64,000 nucleotides of DNA, taken from NCBI GenBank assembly GCA_030530205.1, contig JAUMVK010000014.1, positions 1 to 64,000 on the forward strand. The letters are read 5' to 3'. Within the stretch, counting starts at the first letter, position 1, and every line of letters begins with the position of its first letter. Below, piece by piece: positions 1 through 7,245 of this stretch. Made by a program: the position numbers and the translations under genes. The stretch is from RGIG3701 sp030530205. GTDB lineage: Bacteria > Planctomycetota > Planctomycetia > Pirellulales > Thermoguttaceae. The notes under the pieces were generated by a model. The model worked only from the letters and a program-made list of their open reading frames with translations, searched no databases and was not told the origin of the DNA.

Positions 1-1
1 T

Positions 2-1021
2 CCGGCTCCGGCTGAAGAACCCGCTCCGGCTCCGGCTGAAAATGCTACGACTTATTTCACGAGCCCGATGCATCAGATGCTTGTCCTGAACCTTCTGGCT
101 CAGGCAGAACCCACACAGGAAGCTGCTCCGGAAGTCAATTACGAATCCATCCCGGCCGACATGATTTCCGTGAAAGTTACATTCCCGGCAGAGAAGCATA
201 ATTTTGACTACATGAAGAGTTTTGTGGAAGACCAGTTGAACAAGCAGGGTCTTGGTCATACGCCCTTCAAAGTCACGAACGTGGAAAAAACGGTCATGGT
301 TTCTGCCGAGGAAGCGATCGATCGTGACGTTTGGCTCGTTCACGTCCAAATGAGTGCCGAAGACGCGCAGAAGTTCTTCAGCGCAATGAAAGAATCGATC
401 GATAAAGAACTCCTCTTCCCGGCCGCGAGTACGGTCGGAAGCGCGGTCGCGAGCAACATGTGCTGGCAAGGTGCGGTCTCCATGATCGTGAGCCTCATCG
501 GAATCATCGTTTACATTTGGTTCCGGTTCAAGAAGCTGAGCTTCGGTATCGCGTCCACGACGGGTTTGATTCATAACATCGGTATCGCGTTGATGCTGGT
601 CGTTCTGAGCACCTGGACGGCATCCTCGCTTGGATTCCTGCTCATTGACGATTTCAAGATCAGCCTGACACTTCTGGCGGCCTTCCTGACATTGATCGGT
701 TACTCGCTAAACGATACGATCGTCGTGTTCGACCGTATTCGTGAGAACCGCGGAAAAGGTCAGCCGTTGACGAAGGAAATCATTAACAGCAGCTTGAACA
801 GCACGTTGGCTCGTACGATCATGACCTCCATCACGACGTTCATCGTGGCTCTGGCTCTGTATATCTTCGGCGGCGAATCGATCCATGGCTTCGCGTTCGT
901 GATGACGATCGGTGTTGTGGTCGGTACGTACTCCACGATTTTCATCGCCACTCCGATCCTTTACATGCTCGCCAATAAAGTCTTCAAAGACGACATGAGA
1001 GACGATGAGGAAGAAGCCTGA
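2..1021 (+). CDS. secF: Protein translocase subunit SecF (C-terminal part of a SecDF-type protein, 5' truncated)
   Basis: This is an accessory inner-membrane subunit of the Sec translocon that uses the proton gradient to help pull secreted proteins out of the channel. The frame is open to the window edge, so the gene starts upstream. Visible residues begin with a Pro/Ala/Glu-rich linker, then a periplasmic segment, then a multi-helix SecF core starting near 480. The conserved SecF stretch GYSLNDTIVVFDRIREN is present, and a charged tail (DDMRDDEEEA) ends the protein. The linker suggests a SecD-SecF fusion, as is common in planctomycetes, but SecD itself is outside the window. A hairpin terminator follows 34 bases after the stop, so the transcript ends here. 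Confidence 0.9.
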   Translation, partial: PAPAEEPAPAPAENATTYFTSPMHQMLVLNLLAQAEPTQEAAPEVNYESIPADMISVKVTFPAEKHNFDYMKSFVEDQLNKQGLGHTPFKVTNVEKTVMVSAEEAIDRDVWLVHVQMSAEDAQKFFSAMKESIDKELLFPAASTVGSAVASNMCWQGAVSMIVSLIGIIVYIWFRFKKLSFGIASTTGLIHNIGIALMLVVLSTWTASSLGFLLIDDFKISLTLLAAFLTLIGYSLNDTIVVFDRIRENRGKGQPLTKEIINSSLNSTLARTIMTSITTFIVALALYIFGGESIHGFAFVMTIGVVVGTYSTIFIATPILYMLANKVFKDDMRDDEEEA

Positions 1022-1054
1022 TTTTTGTTTGACTCTTAGCTGAACAAAAGAAAT

Positions 1055-1107
1055 GGAGAAAAGTCGGGAGAGGAATTGATTCCTTTCTCCTCTTTTCTCC
1101 TTTTTTT
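1055..1107 (+). terminator. Intrinsic terminator of the SecDF transcript
   Basis: A long purine-rich arm (GGAGAAAAG at 1055-1063) pairs with CTTTTCTCC at 1092-1100, with further inner pairing GGAA/TTCC. A run of seven T follows directly. It sits between secF and the promoter of the next gene. Confidence 0.75.
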
Positions 1108-1133
1108 ATCGAAAACGCTGCGTTTCCCCCCTC

Positions 1134-1161
1134 TTGACAAAAGCTTAATCTCTGGTACAAT
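1134..1161 (+). promoter_or_regulatory. Sigma-70 type promoter of the Na/Pi cotransporter gene
   Basis: The -35 is TTGACA at 1134-1139 and the -10 is TACAAT at 1156-1161, with a 16-base spacer. The transcript would have a leader of about 120 bases before the GTG start at 1288. Confidence 0.7.
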
Positions 1162-1287
1162 ACGCATAACTAAAATGTGTTCTTTCGTTTGGAATGGATT
1201 TATGCATTTTCAAAATACGACATCCTTGCGGCTCAGGGGCGAAATACCTCTCCAGGTTTCTGTTCCTCTTTGTAATGGGAGGGATTT

Positions 1288-2448
1288 GTGACCACAGAGC
1301 CTCGTTCAATCACTTCGTTGGAAATACTACTACGAGCCGTCTGGTTTTTCGTTTTAGTTTTTTTATTTCTGGTTGCGGTGAAACTTTTCGGTGACGCGGC
1401 CAAACTTCTGACTGTTACGTATGAGGACGGCTGGAATTTTCTTCTTTCCAATCTCTCCAATCCATTCTTGAGTTTAGGTCTTGGAATATTCTTAACGGCC
1501 ATCATGCAAAGTTCTTCCGCTACTACGAGCATCGCGGTCGCCATGACAGCATCAGGCACGCTCACGGTGGAACAGGCTGTCCCATTCGTGATGGGCGCGA
1601 ATATTGGAACCTCCGTCACGAGTACCATCGTGGCAATGGGCTGTATCAACAATAAAAAAACATTTAGCAAAGCATACAGTGCGGGAGCGCTTCAGGATTC
1701 GTTCAATCTCATGACCACTGCGGTTTTGCTTCCGTTGGAAATCAGTTTTCACGTTTTAAGTCGGCTGGCGAGGTTCATCGTTGGTTTCCTGCCGATCGGA
1801 ACGGGGGTTTCGACGGGTGAAAGCTGGAACCCGCTTCCGTGGCTCGTTAATCTTCCGGTAAAATTCATTCACGAGACACTTTGCGAGCGGGCGCTTCAGC
1901 TTGTTCCCACTGTGACCGCTGGCGTAATGATGATCCTTGGGTTGGGCATCCTGTTTGTTTCGTTGATTTACATCACGAAAAATATGAAGGTTCTGATGGC
2001 CGACCGGATCGAAGAGCTTTTGAACCGGGTACTTTCCAAAAACGGTCTGCTTGGAATCGTGATTGGAATCGTGGTTACGATGATCATTCAGTCATCAAGC
2101 ATCACGACCTCGCTTTTGGTTCCTCTCGTCGCGTCAGGTATTTTGAAGCTGGAAGTGATTTATCCGATTTTAATCGGTGCGAACATTGGAACGACGATCA
2201 CGGCTCTGCTTGCTGCAATGGCGTACTCCGGAGCTGGTGCCACAGCGGGTTTGACACTTGCTTTGGTTCATTTTCTGTTTAATGCAAGTGGTGGACTGAT
2301 TTTCTATCCACTGCCCTGGATGCGCTGGCCGATTCGTTGGGCGAAATTCCTCTCGAATCTTGCGGCTCGTAACCGCTGGTACGTGATTGCGTGGGTTTTC
2401 CTTGTGTTCATCATTTTGCCGCTGGCCGGATTCCTGATTTTTAATTAA
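1288..2448 (+). CDS. Na+/phosphate cotransporter family protein
   Basis: Predicted sodium-coupled phosphate transporter of the inner membrane (Na_Pi_cotrans family). The 386 residues carry two inverted copies of the family signature: QSSSATTSIAVAMTASG with GANIGTSVTSTIVAMG in the first half, and QSSSITTSLLVPLVASG with GANIGTTITALLAAMA in the second. This internal repeat is diagnostic. Hydrophobic helices run through the protein, and there is no cytoplasmic PhoU-like C-terminal domain, which longer members have. Translation probably starts at GTG 1288, preceded by a GGGAGGG ribosome binding site at about 1278-1284. It is monocistronic with its own promoter and is the last core gene before the accessory region. 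Confidence 0.9.
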   Translation: MTTEPRSITSLEILLRAVWFFVLVFLFLVAVKLFGDAAKLLTVTYEDGWNFLLSNLSNPFLSLGLGIFLTAIMQSSSATTSIAVAMTASGTLTVEQAVPFVMGANIGTSVTSTIVAMGCINNKKTFSKAYSAGALQDSFNLMTTAVLLPLEISFHVLSRLARFIVGFLPIGTGVSTGESWNPLPWLVNLPVKFIHETLCERALQLVPTVTAGVMMILGLGILFVSLIYITKNMKVLMADRIEELLNRVLSKNGLLGIVIGIVVTMIIQSSSITTSLLVPLVASGILKLEVIYPILIGANIGTTITALLAAMAYSGAGATAGLTLALVHFLFNASGGLIFYPLPWMRWPIRWAKFLSNLAARNRWYVIAWVFLVFIILPLAGFLIFN

Positions 2449-2493
2449 CATCCACGCCTGGAAAACTTAAAAGAGCGTGTACATCCCCCTGCG

Positions 2494-2571
2494 GTGACGA
2501 CGTATCCTGCATCGTCACTAATTCGTAATTCTATAAATTCTTAATTCATAATTAAAAGACGACGCTGGAAG
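2494..2571. repeat. Two degenerate copies of the GACGACGC palindrome family at the left edge of the accessory region
   Basis: GTGACGA at 2494-2500 is matched by TCGTCAC at 2512-2518. A half copy, GACGACGCTGGAAG, lies at 2558-2571 and overlaps the last codons of the integrase gene. Better copies of the same family lie at 46186-46309. The AT-rich stretch between them (AATTCGTAATTC, AATTCATAATT) is also palindromic in character. This is where the left attachment site of the element would be expected, but no att repeat could be identified. Confidence 0.5.
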
Positions 2572-3850
2572 GGCTTTCCGTGGGGCATGCAGATTCATGT
2601 AGATTAATGTTTAAAAGTGAGTTTTGTGTCGTAAAACAAGGCACTTCCTCATTTTCGTTCATGTTTCTGCATGCTTCTGCATTGCAATGCTGACCTTTCT
2701 TGTGACCTATGAAATGACCTACCGTTTCGGTCTCGGAAGCCAGTTGGAAATTGGTCGATTTTACTTGTAAATAATGTTTTTGCGCGACGGCGGGGGAGTT
2801 TCCGAGCCAGGCGGTGACGTCCTGGAGTGGGTACTTTTCCGCCAGTTCCGTTTCGCGAGTCGAGCGCATGTTCTGGAAGAACTTTTCCCACGCGGGGATG
2901 CCCGCCCGGTCCAGCGCTCGTTGAAACTTCTTCCGGAGGGATTTGAATTTCACGTCTCCGAAAATCAGGGCTGGGGAGCCTTCCGGGAGGCTCTCGAAGT
3001 AGTCCATGAATGCCTGACGCACTTCCGGGAACAGCGGGACTGCTCGGGTAGTGAAGTTTCCTGCCGCCTGCTGGTGCTTGTTCGTCTTCTTCGGCATTTT
3101 AACATAGAATTTGTTGCTTGTCAAGTCCACGTCTTTCCATTCCATGAACCGCAGTTCGGAGGGGATGCGCAAGCCTCCGAAGCGGGCCAGGACGAAGGCA
3201 AGCCGAAGCTGGGGGTCGGTGATCTCGTCCAGTATCTTTTGTGTGTCTTCAATGGTCACGTAATGGAAGCGCGACCTGTTCGTGGTCGAACTGCCACGGA
3301 AATTACGGAACGGATTTCGTAGGATCAGCCCTTCCTCCACGGCAAGTTTGAAAATCTGCTTCACGCGCTTGATGTCGCGGCCATAAGTGCCGACGGCGAA
3401 ATTCTTCTGGAGCCAGAGGTAGAATTGGTTCGCGTCATCGTCCGTGATGGTGGTGACCTGACGGTCCGGTCTGAAGAAGTGGAGAAGCCGTTTGCAGGTC
3501 ACTTTTCGGGCGCCGAGGGTGGTTTCTTTGACGTCCGGGTCATCGAGGTATTTGGAGGCCAGGGCCTGAAGGGTTCCGTTCGTCTTACGCGGCTCAACGA
3601 GGCCCCAGGCGACCAGTTTGTCGTAGCGTTGGGGGTCGGTCTGTGCGAGCGCCAGAAGCCACTCCTGAACGTCACGGTTCGGGATGCCGGTGCGACGAGA
3701 CGAAAGCAGGTCCTCGATTTTTTCGCCAAATCGTTCGGCGATGCGTTTGTTGGTGAAGGCGTAGAGTTTGCGGCGGTCTGTTTTGGTGAGACAGATCTGA
3801 ATGTCGTAAACAGTGCTGTTTTTGGTTTTTCGTGGTGTGATACTAGCCAT
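2552..3850 (-). CDS. Tyrosine-type site-specific recombinase/integrase
   Basis: Phage-type integrase that would insert and excise the element by Holliday-junction recombination. The 432 residues have an N-terminal arm, a SAM-like core-binding domain (about 85-180) and a catalytic domain. Arg I lies in GGLRIPSEL. The HxxR box reads QNMRST, so the usual His is Asn while the Arg is kept. The usual box III His is Trp in AWLGNSP, and the nucleophile Tyr is in KHYLQV. Planctomycete integrases commonly show this variant, so it is probably active. The start at 3850 has AAGG upstream. A 70-residue tail follows the nucleophile. The gene lies 65 bases downstream of the excisionase gene on the same strand and would be co-transcribed from the promoter at 4122-4150. 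Confidence 0.92.
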   Translation of the reverse strand: MASITPRKTKNSTVYDIQICLTKTDRRKLYAFTNKRIAERFGEKIEDLLSSRRTGIPNRDVQEWLLALAQTDPQRYDKLVAWGLVEPRKTNGTLQALASKYLDDPDVKETTLGARKVTCKRLLHFFRPDRQVTTITDDDANQFYLWLQKNFAVGTYGRDIKRVKQIFKLAVEEGLILRNPFRNFRGSSTTNRSRFHYVTIEDTQKILDEITDPQLRLAFVLARFGGLRIPSELRFMEWKDVDLTSNKFYVKMPKKTNKHQQAAGNFTTRAVPLFPEVRQAFMDYFESLPEGSPALIFGDVKFKSLRKKFQRALDRAGIPAWEKFFQNMRSTRETELAEKYPLQDVTAWLGNSPAVAQKHYLQVKSTNFQLASETETVGHFIGHKKGQHCNAEACRNMNENEEVPCFTTQNSLLNINLHESACPTESPSSVVF

Positions 3851-3876
3851 GTTTTTGACCTTAATTAATGGGTTAA

Positions 3877-3897
3877 GCCCCGGTTCAACGCCGGGGC
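3877..3897 (-). other. Hairpin between excisionase and integrase genes
   Basis: GCCCCGG (3877-3883) and CCGGGGC (3891-3897) form a perfect 7-base GC stem with a 7-base loop in the 65-base gap between the two genes. No T-run follows. It may attenuate or stabilise the message so that excisionase and integrase are made in different amounts; that role is inferred. Confidence 0.5.
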
Positions 3898-3915
3898 TGG
3901 TTTCGTTTCATTTTG

Positions 3916-4068
3916 TTATTTCTGTTGTGCCCACGCTTCGACTTCTGCTGGATAGAACCGGACCAGACTGCCGATTTTGCGGAAGGGTAAGCCGTGCTTC
4001 TCTCGGAGAACATCGACCTGACGGACAGAAACATTCAGGTATTGGGCAACTTCTTTTTTGGACCACAT
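3916..4068 (-). CDS. Small excisionase-like helix-turn-helix protein
   Basis: A 50-residue protein beginning MWSKKEVAQYLNVSVRQV and ending EVEAWAQQK. It has the layout of the excisionase/MerR-like HTH_17 family: a helix-turn-helix with LNVS at the turn, a basic wing (FRKIGSLVRF) and the family's closing W. Such proteins bind arm sites and steer integrase toward excision. ATG at 4066-4068 has a strong AAGGAG site 12 bases upstream, and a perfect promoter lies 54 bases further on. It is transcribed into the integrase gene, which fits a xis-int pair. A regulatory role at its own promoter is also possible for this family. Confidence 0.85.
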   Translation of the reverse strand: MWSKKEVAQYLNVSVRQVDVLREKHGLPFRKIGSLVRFYPAEVEAWAQQK

Positions 4069-4121
4069 ACGGGTTTTACTCCTTATGCAAGAATTTGTTG
4101 AAGAATGTTAATTAATACTTA

Positions 4122-4150
4122 ATTATAGCAGAAAACCTATTAATTGTCAA
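4122..4150 (-). promoter_or_regulatory. Consensus promoter driving excisionase and integrase
   Basis: Read on the minus strand, TTGACA (4150-4145) and TATAAT (4127-4122) are both perfect consensus with a 17-base spacer. This is unusually strong for an integrase operon, so repression by an element-encoded factor is likely (inference). Confidence 0.85.
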
Positions 4151-4352
4151 GAAGCTACAAGCAAAAATCACCAAATTTTTTCAAAATTTCTGAGAAAAAC
4201 AAGAAAAAAATTTTTACCGCCACCAGCGACGGGCTTAACCCTATATTTACGGGGTACTATTCGGCGTTGACTCGACGGACGGCGGAAGCGGAACCAGGGT
4301 GGCGGCGTCAAAGCGTGTCGGATGGTGGGAAGAGTAAAAATCAGGAGCGTAT

Positions 4353-4388
4353 CCGGCTTTTTCGCTTTGAAAAGAGGGGGAAAGCCGG
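4353..4388. other. Hairpin in the 4.15-4.45 kb gap between divergent transcripts
   Basis: CCGGCTTT (4353-4360) pairs with AAAGCCGG (4381-4388). Downstream on the plus strand is a second small stem (AAATTTC/GAAATTT) followed by two tandem GACTTTTTT-type tracts near 4411-4436. No coding region is convincing between 4151 and 4512. The gap probably holds the control region between the leftward integrase operon and the rightward replication module. Confidence 0.4.
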
Positions 4389-4457
4389 GTTTCCGGAAAA
4401 ATTTCGAGAAATTTTGACTTTTTTTGACTTTTTTCAGAAAAATAGGGGGACCCCTAC

Positions 4458-4485
4458 TTGAAATATATGGCGGATATGCTATACT
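4458..4485 (+). promoter_or_regulatory. Promoter of the ribbon-helix-helix-like gene
   Basis: TTGAAA at 4458-4463 and TATACT at 4480-4485 are separated by 16 bases. It lies 27 bases upstream of the start codon, which is preceded by AAGGAG. Confidence 0.65.
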
Positions 4486-4512
4486 ATCATACATCGATAA
4501 GGAGATAGAGCA

Positions 4513-4887
4513 ATGAAAGAGAAAAAAATCAAGGCTATTTTTCTGATAGAGCCGTCGCTCAAGGCGAGAGCTGAGCAGAAGGCGGAAGAGGAAGGACTTT
4601 CCTTTGCGGCACTGATTCGGAAGCTCTTGTCTGAGTATGTCGGCGGTGACTTGACAATCGAGGACGAAATTAAGGATATTAAAGAGCAACTTACCGGCAT
4701 CAATGCCCTTATTTCTCAGGTATCCGGCATCCCCGAAAGTGAAATGCGAAGGTTGTACTGCAAATGTGCGGATACTTCGAAACTCATCATAAAGCCAGAT
4801 AATGAGCTCGCCAGAAAACTCCTAGCGACCTTTGAAGAAAATGCCCGAAAGATACGAGAGGAGTACACGAAAGAGGAAGAACAATAA
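4513..4887 (+). CDS. Small ribbon-helix-helix-like putative DNA-binding protein
   Basis: A 124-residue hydrophilic protein. Its first 50 residues (KKIKAIFLIEPSLKARAEQK, then EEEGLSFAALIRKLLSEYV) have the strand-helix-helix spacing of CopG/Arc-type repressors. The rest is charged and probably helical, with a likely coiled coil near residues 55-75 and another at the C-terminus (ENARKIREEYTKEEEQ). The start at 4513 has an AAGGAG site. It sits first in the rightward block, opposite the xis-int operon, where elements usually encode their repressor or copy-number regulator. No catalytic motif is visible, and the specific function is unknown. Confidence 0.7.
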   Translation: MKEKKIKAIFLIEPSLKARAEQKAEEEGLSFAALIRKLLSEYVGGDLTIEDEIKDIKEQLTGINALISQVSGIPESEMRRLYCKCADTSKLIIKPDNELARKLLATFEENARKIREEYTKEEEQ

Positions 4888-4894
4888 TAAAAAA

Positions 4895-4931
4895 GAACGC
4901 GCAAATAGTTTCCTAGGCTGCATGCGCGTTC
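4895..4931. terminator. Hairpin downstream of the ribbon-helix-helix-like gene
   Basis: GAACGCGCA (4895-4903) and TGCGCGTTC (4923-4931) are perfect inverted repeats with a 19-base loop, starting 7 bases after the stop codon. The T-tract (TTTTTT) is on the minus-strand side, so as an intrinsic terminator it would work better leftward. It may instead end or stabilise the rightward message. Confidence 0.5.
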
Positions 4932-5186
4932 AGACGTCCGAAATAGCTTCAATCGGAACATCTATATTATACCACAAATCTGACTGTGGTGCAATAGGGT
5001 GTTCTGAGAAACCCGGCAAAATTTTGGAAAATATTTCAGAATTCTTGCCATCAACCAGCCCAAAAATCATTTTTGGAGCTTTTTAACGCTTGTAGTAAAA
5101 TTGAGTCAGTTTCAGTGGAAAGCCGTACCTCGATGTGGCACCGCTGGAGCAGGTTTAATTTTCATTCACTCGCAAGGAACATTGCT

Positions 5187-5450
5187 ATGCAACAATCTGA
5201 ATACATTATAAACACCGCTGACAGCCGCTACAGGTGCCCCTGCGCCAAGTGCGGCGCGTTGCCGGTCATCGCGAAACGTACAAGCGGCGGCTGGGTCGCC
5301 GCGTGTCCGAACTGTGACCTTCAACTGAGCTTCGATCAGGTAAACCCCAAATGGTTCCGCCAGACTAAAGATGACGCAATTTACATCTGGTCTGGCCGTC
5401 AACTCACTCACCGGATTTTCTGCGGAGCTCTCGCGGAGGTCGCAGAATGA
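5187..5450 (+). CDS. Lar-like restriction alleviation zinc-ribbon protein
   Basis: An 87-residue protein with the Lar family layout. A CxxCG knuckle (CAKCGALP) is followed by a Gly-Gly-Trp-x-x-x-C-x-x-C second knuckle (GGWVAACPNCD) and ends with an acidic A-I-x-x-W motif (DDAIYIWSGR). In prophages such proteins reduce cleavage of the element by host type I restriction enzymes. The ATG at 5187 is chosen because AAGGA at 5174-5178 precedes it. A longer in-frame extension to 5073 lacks a ribosome binding site. The stop overlaps the start of the next gene (ATGA), so the two are translationally coupled. The family call rests on motif spacing only. Confidence 0.65.
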   Translation: MQQSEYIINTADSRYRCPCAKCGALPVIAKRTSGGWVAACPNCDLQLSFDQVNPKWFRQTKDDAIYIWSGRQLTHRIFCGALAEVAE

Positions 5451-6103
5451 CGAAGCGGCTCCGAATCACAGCCATCGAAAATCCGATTTTGGCGGAATTG
5501 AAAGATTCTGTTAAAATTTGGCTCAGCGTGATCGATGGAGTCGCGAAACCCCGGTCATTCAGCGTGAGTGGCCACAAACTCATAAATCACGCTCCGATCA
5601 TTCAGGCACTCAAGGCGTTCTTGGGTGTCACTTCCACGGAAGGGCTGGTCGGTCAGGAATTCCAAGCTGAAATCGCCAACTGTGGCGATGAGCTTACTAT
5701 TACTCATTTTATAAAGGGTCTTACAATGACTAAAGCGGAATTGACAGTCGAACGCCAGCGTATGCGCGTTCAGGTAGTTGGAATCGAAGAAAAAGTCTCG
5801 AAAGCGGGCAATGAGATGTTCGCAGTGAAATGCGTTGCGGTGCCGCTCGGCGCTCCGGATGATATGGAGCCGACTGACCCGTTCACCGTGTTCTATTTGA
5901 AGTCACGCGACTTCGCCATGAAAGACATCCAGCGGATGCAGGAGGCGACCGGTGCACGGCATTGGAAGAATCTGCCGGGGCGCGAGTTTCAAGCTCTGGT
6001 GTTCATCCAGTCCAGCGAAAAGGGCGACTTCCCGAGGCTCTGGTATATCCAGGCTTTGGAAGAACAGCATGCGGCAGTTGCTGAACAGGAATGCCCGTTC
6101 TGA
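5447..6103 (+). CDS. SSB-like protein with acidic-Pro-Phe tail (phage replication accessory)
   Basis: A 218-residue protein that ends in EQECPF. This resembles the acidic, hydrophobic Pro-Phe tail by which single-stranded DNA-binding proteins recruit partners. The second half (from about residue 94, with MRVQVVGIEEKVSKAGNEMF) has a beta-rich rhythm like an OB fold. An in-frame ATG at 5726 (MTKAELTVERQR) could be a second start, although no strong ribosome binding site is seen. It overlaps the preceding gene by 4 bases and lies upstream of polymerase, primase and helicase genes, which fits a replication role. Direct homology could not be tested; the SSB reading is inference from the tail and context. 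Confidence 0.5.
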   Translation: MTKRLRITAIENPILAELKDSVKIWLSVIDGVAKPRSFSVSGHKLINHAPIIQALKAFLGVTSTEGLVGQEFQAEIANCGDELTITHFIKGLTMTKAELTVERQRMRVQVVGIEEKVSKAGNEMFAVKCVAVPLGAPDDMEPTDPFTVFYLKSRDFAMKDIQRMQEATGARHWKNLPGREFQALVFIQSSEKGDFPRLWYIQALEEQHAAVAEQECPF

Positions 6104-6123
6104 GCGAAAGGAGACCATCATCG

Positions 6124-6369
6124 ATGACAGAAATAACGCCTGAACTCGAATTGCGTTTGACGGAAACAGAAGCGGCGGAGCGGTTCACGTCTCTCGACAG
6201 ACTGCTTCCCCGCGCAAGCGCCACGCTTGAGCGGCTGAATGAGCTCGCGTTCGGTGCCCGACTCGACGACGGGGAGGATGCTGAGGAGCTCACACTCCAG
6301 CTTGCTTGCGATACCATCCGCATCATGCGTGAGTTCCATGTCAATAATCCAGTTGACCAGACTTGGTGA
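6124..6369 (+). CDS. Small acidic protein of the replication module, function unknown
   Basis: An 81-residue acidic, helix-rich protein (TEITPELELRLTETEAAERF, then ARLDDGEDAEELTLQLACD). No recognised domain is seen. The ATG at 6124 is preferred over an in-frame ATG at 6091 because AAAGGAGA lies 10 bases upstream and the longer version would overlap the previous gene. It is the last gene of the early block, and the next promoter begins 2 bases after its stop. It might be an accessory or anti-restriction protein, but nothing in the sequence decides this. Confidence 0.6.
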   Translation: MTEITPELELRLTETEAAERFTSLDRLLPRASATLERLNELAFGARLDDGEDAEELTLQLACDTIRIMREFHVNNPVDQTW

Positions 6370-6370
6370 T

Positions 6371-6399
6371 TTGACACAAAATATTGTTAGGGGTATAAT
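6371..6399 (+). promoter_or_regulatory. Perfect consensus promoter of the BRO antirepressor and replication genes
   Basis: TTGACA at 6371-6376 and TATAAT at 6394-6399 are both perfect with a 17-base spacer. It starts a leader of about 80 bases containing two competing hairpins. Confidence 0.85.
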
Positions 6400-6417
6400 C
6401 CCCAAAGTAAAACGCGA

Positions 6418-6475
6418 CCGGGCTTCAAGCCGCAAGCCCGGGAGCGCAGACAGTAACAACTTGCGGCTTGAAAGG
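6418..6475 (+). promoter_or_regulatory. Leader with two mutually exclusive hairpins covering the BRO gene ribosome binding site
   Basis: A 13-base perfect inverted repeat has arms TTCAAGCCGCAAG (6424-6436) and CTTGCGGCTTGAA (6460-6472). Its second arm runs into the GAAAGG ribosome binding site at about 6470-6475. A competing stem, CCGGGCTT (6418-6425) with AAGCCCGG (6434-6441), uses bases of the first arm. The two folds cannot coexist: one hides the site and the other frees it. Alternatively the 13-base repeat is a DNA operator for a dimeric repressor. Confidence 0.6.
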
Positions 6476-6483
6476 CTTAACTG

Positions 6484-7176
6484 ATGATTCAGATAAAAGA
6501 ATCAAAAAACGTAAGAACTCCCGAGAATCGGGAAATCCGTATCTTTCAGGACACGAACCAGAACGCCTGGTTTGTAGCACAGGACGTCGCGCTGGCGATG
6601 GGTTTCAAGAGTACCCACGATGCGTACACGCTTATCCCGCTTCAATACCGTGACACGGCGCAGATTCCGCGCTCAGGGCGTGGTTCACACCGCTACACGG
6701 TGATTGATCTGCGTGGTGTGTTCTCGCTTGCTCGTGAAGGAGCGCGGCTGGAAGAGCAACAACAACGCTTCCTTGGCTGGCTCCTGCTGAATGTCCTGCC
6801 GGACATCTGGCCGTTGACCGGGCTCATGCGCAGTCTCCAGCTTGGCGTTCTCGCCGCGAAACTGACGCTTGAAGGCATCTATACTGAACGCTTAGACGCC
6901 AAGGTAAAGGAACTCGAAGATGAGTACAACCAGCGCTGTGAAGATTTCGAGTGCCGTTTTGAAGAAGACTATTCGGACGAACGCGACACCCTGATTGAGG
7001 CCATCAACGATTCGGAGATTGAGCACGAGGCGCACATTGAGCGGTTGTTTGACTCTTATGAAGAAGAATGCGAGTACCTGTCCTCTGAGCTCCGCGAGGT
7101 CGTGGCTCGGGCTGAAGAAGCCGAAAATCGCCTGAAGGCTATCGCGGCATTCGCAAAGGGCGAGTACGCCGCATAA
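6484..7176 (+). CDS. BRO-N domain antirepressor
   Basis: Phage-type regulatory protein with an N-terminal BRO-N DNA-binding domain. Key segments are IRIFQDTNQNAWFVAQDVALAMGF, HDAYTLIPLQYRD and YTVIDLRGVFSLA, with the closing FLGWLLLNVLPDI. Residues from about 130 to 220 are strongly charged and heptad-like (KVKELEDEYNQRCEDFECRF), so a coiled-coil oligomerisation region is likely in place of the usual KilA-C or ANT domain. Proteins of this family often relieve prophage repression or act in phage regulatory circuits. It has its own consensus promoter and an elaborate leader, and precedes the DNA polymerase gene, so it may control the replication genes. Confidence 0.85.
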   Translation: MIQIKESKNVRTPENREIRIFQDTNQNAWFVAQDVALAMGFKSTHDAYTLIPLQYRDTAQIPRSGRGSHRYTVIDLRGVFSLAREGARLEEQQQRFLGWLLLNVLPDIWPLTGLMRSLQLGVLAAKLTLEGIYTERLDAKVKELEDEYNQRCEDFECRFEEDYSDERDTLIEAINDSEIEHEAHIERLFDSYEEECEYLSSELREVVARAEEAENRLKAIAAFAKGEYAA

Positions 7177-7187
7177 ATCACATCACC

Positions 7188-7214
7188 GGCAGGGGCCTAG
7201 GGGAGGTCCCTGCC
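7188..7214 (+). other. Hairpin between antirepressor and DNA polymerase genes
   Basis: GGCAGGG (7188-7194) pairs with CCCTGCC (7208-7214), with inner CCT/AGG pairing. There is no T-run, so it is more likely a message-processing or attenuation element than a terminator. The gene-free gap is only 69 bases. Confidence 0.45.
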
Positions 7215-7245
7215 ACTACTTCAACAACTGATAGGCACAATATAC

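Noticed and set aside
3875..3900. Terminator between excisionase and integrase
   Set aside because: The GC stem has no T-run on the transcribed strand, and the integrase has no other promoter, so read-through is expected.
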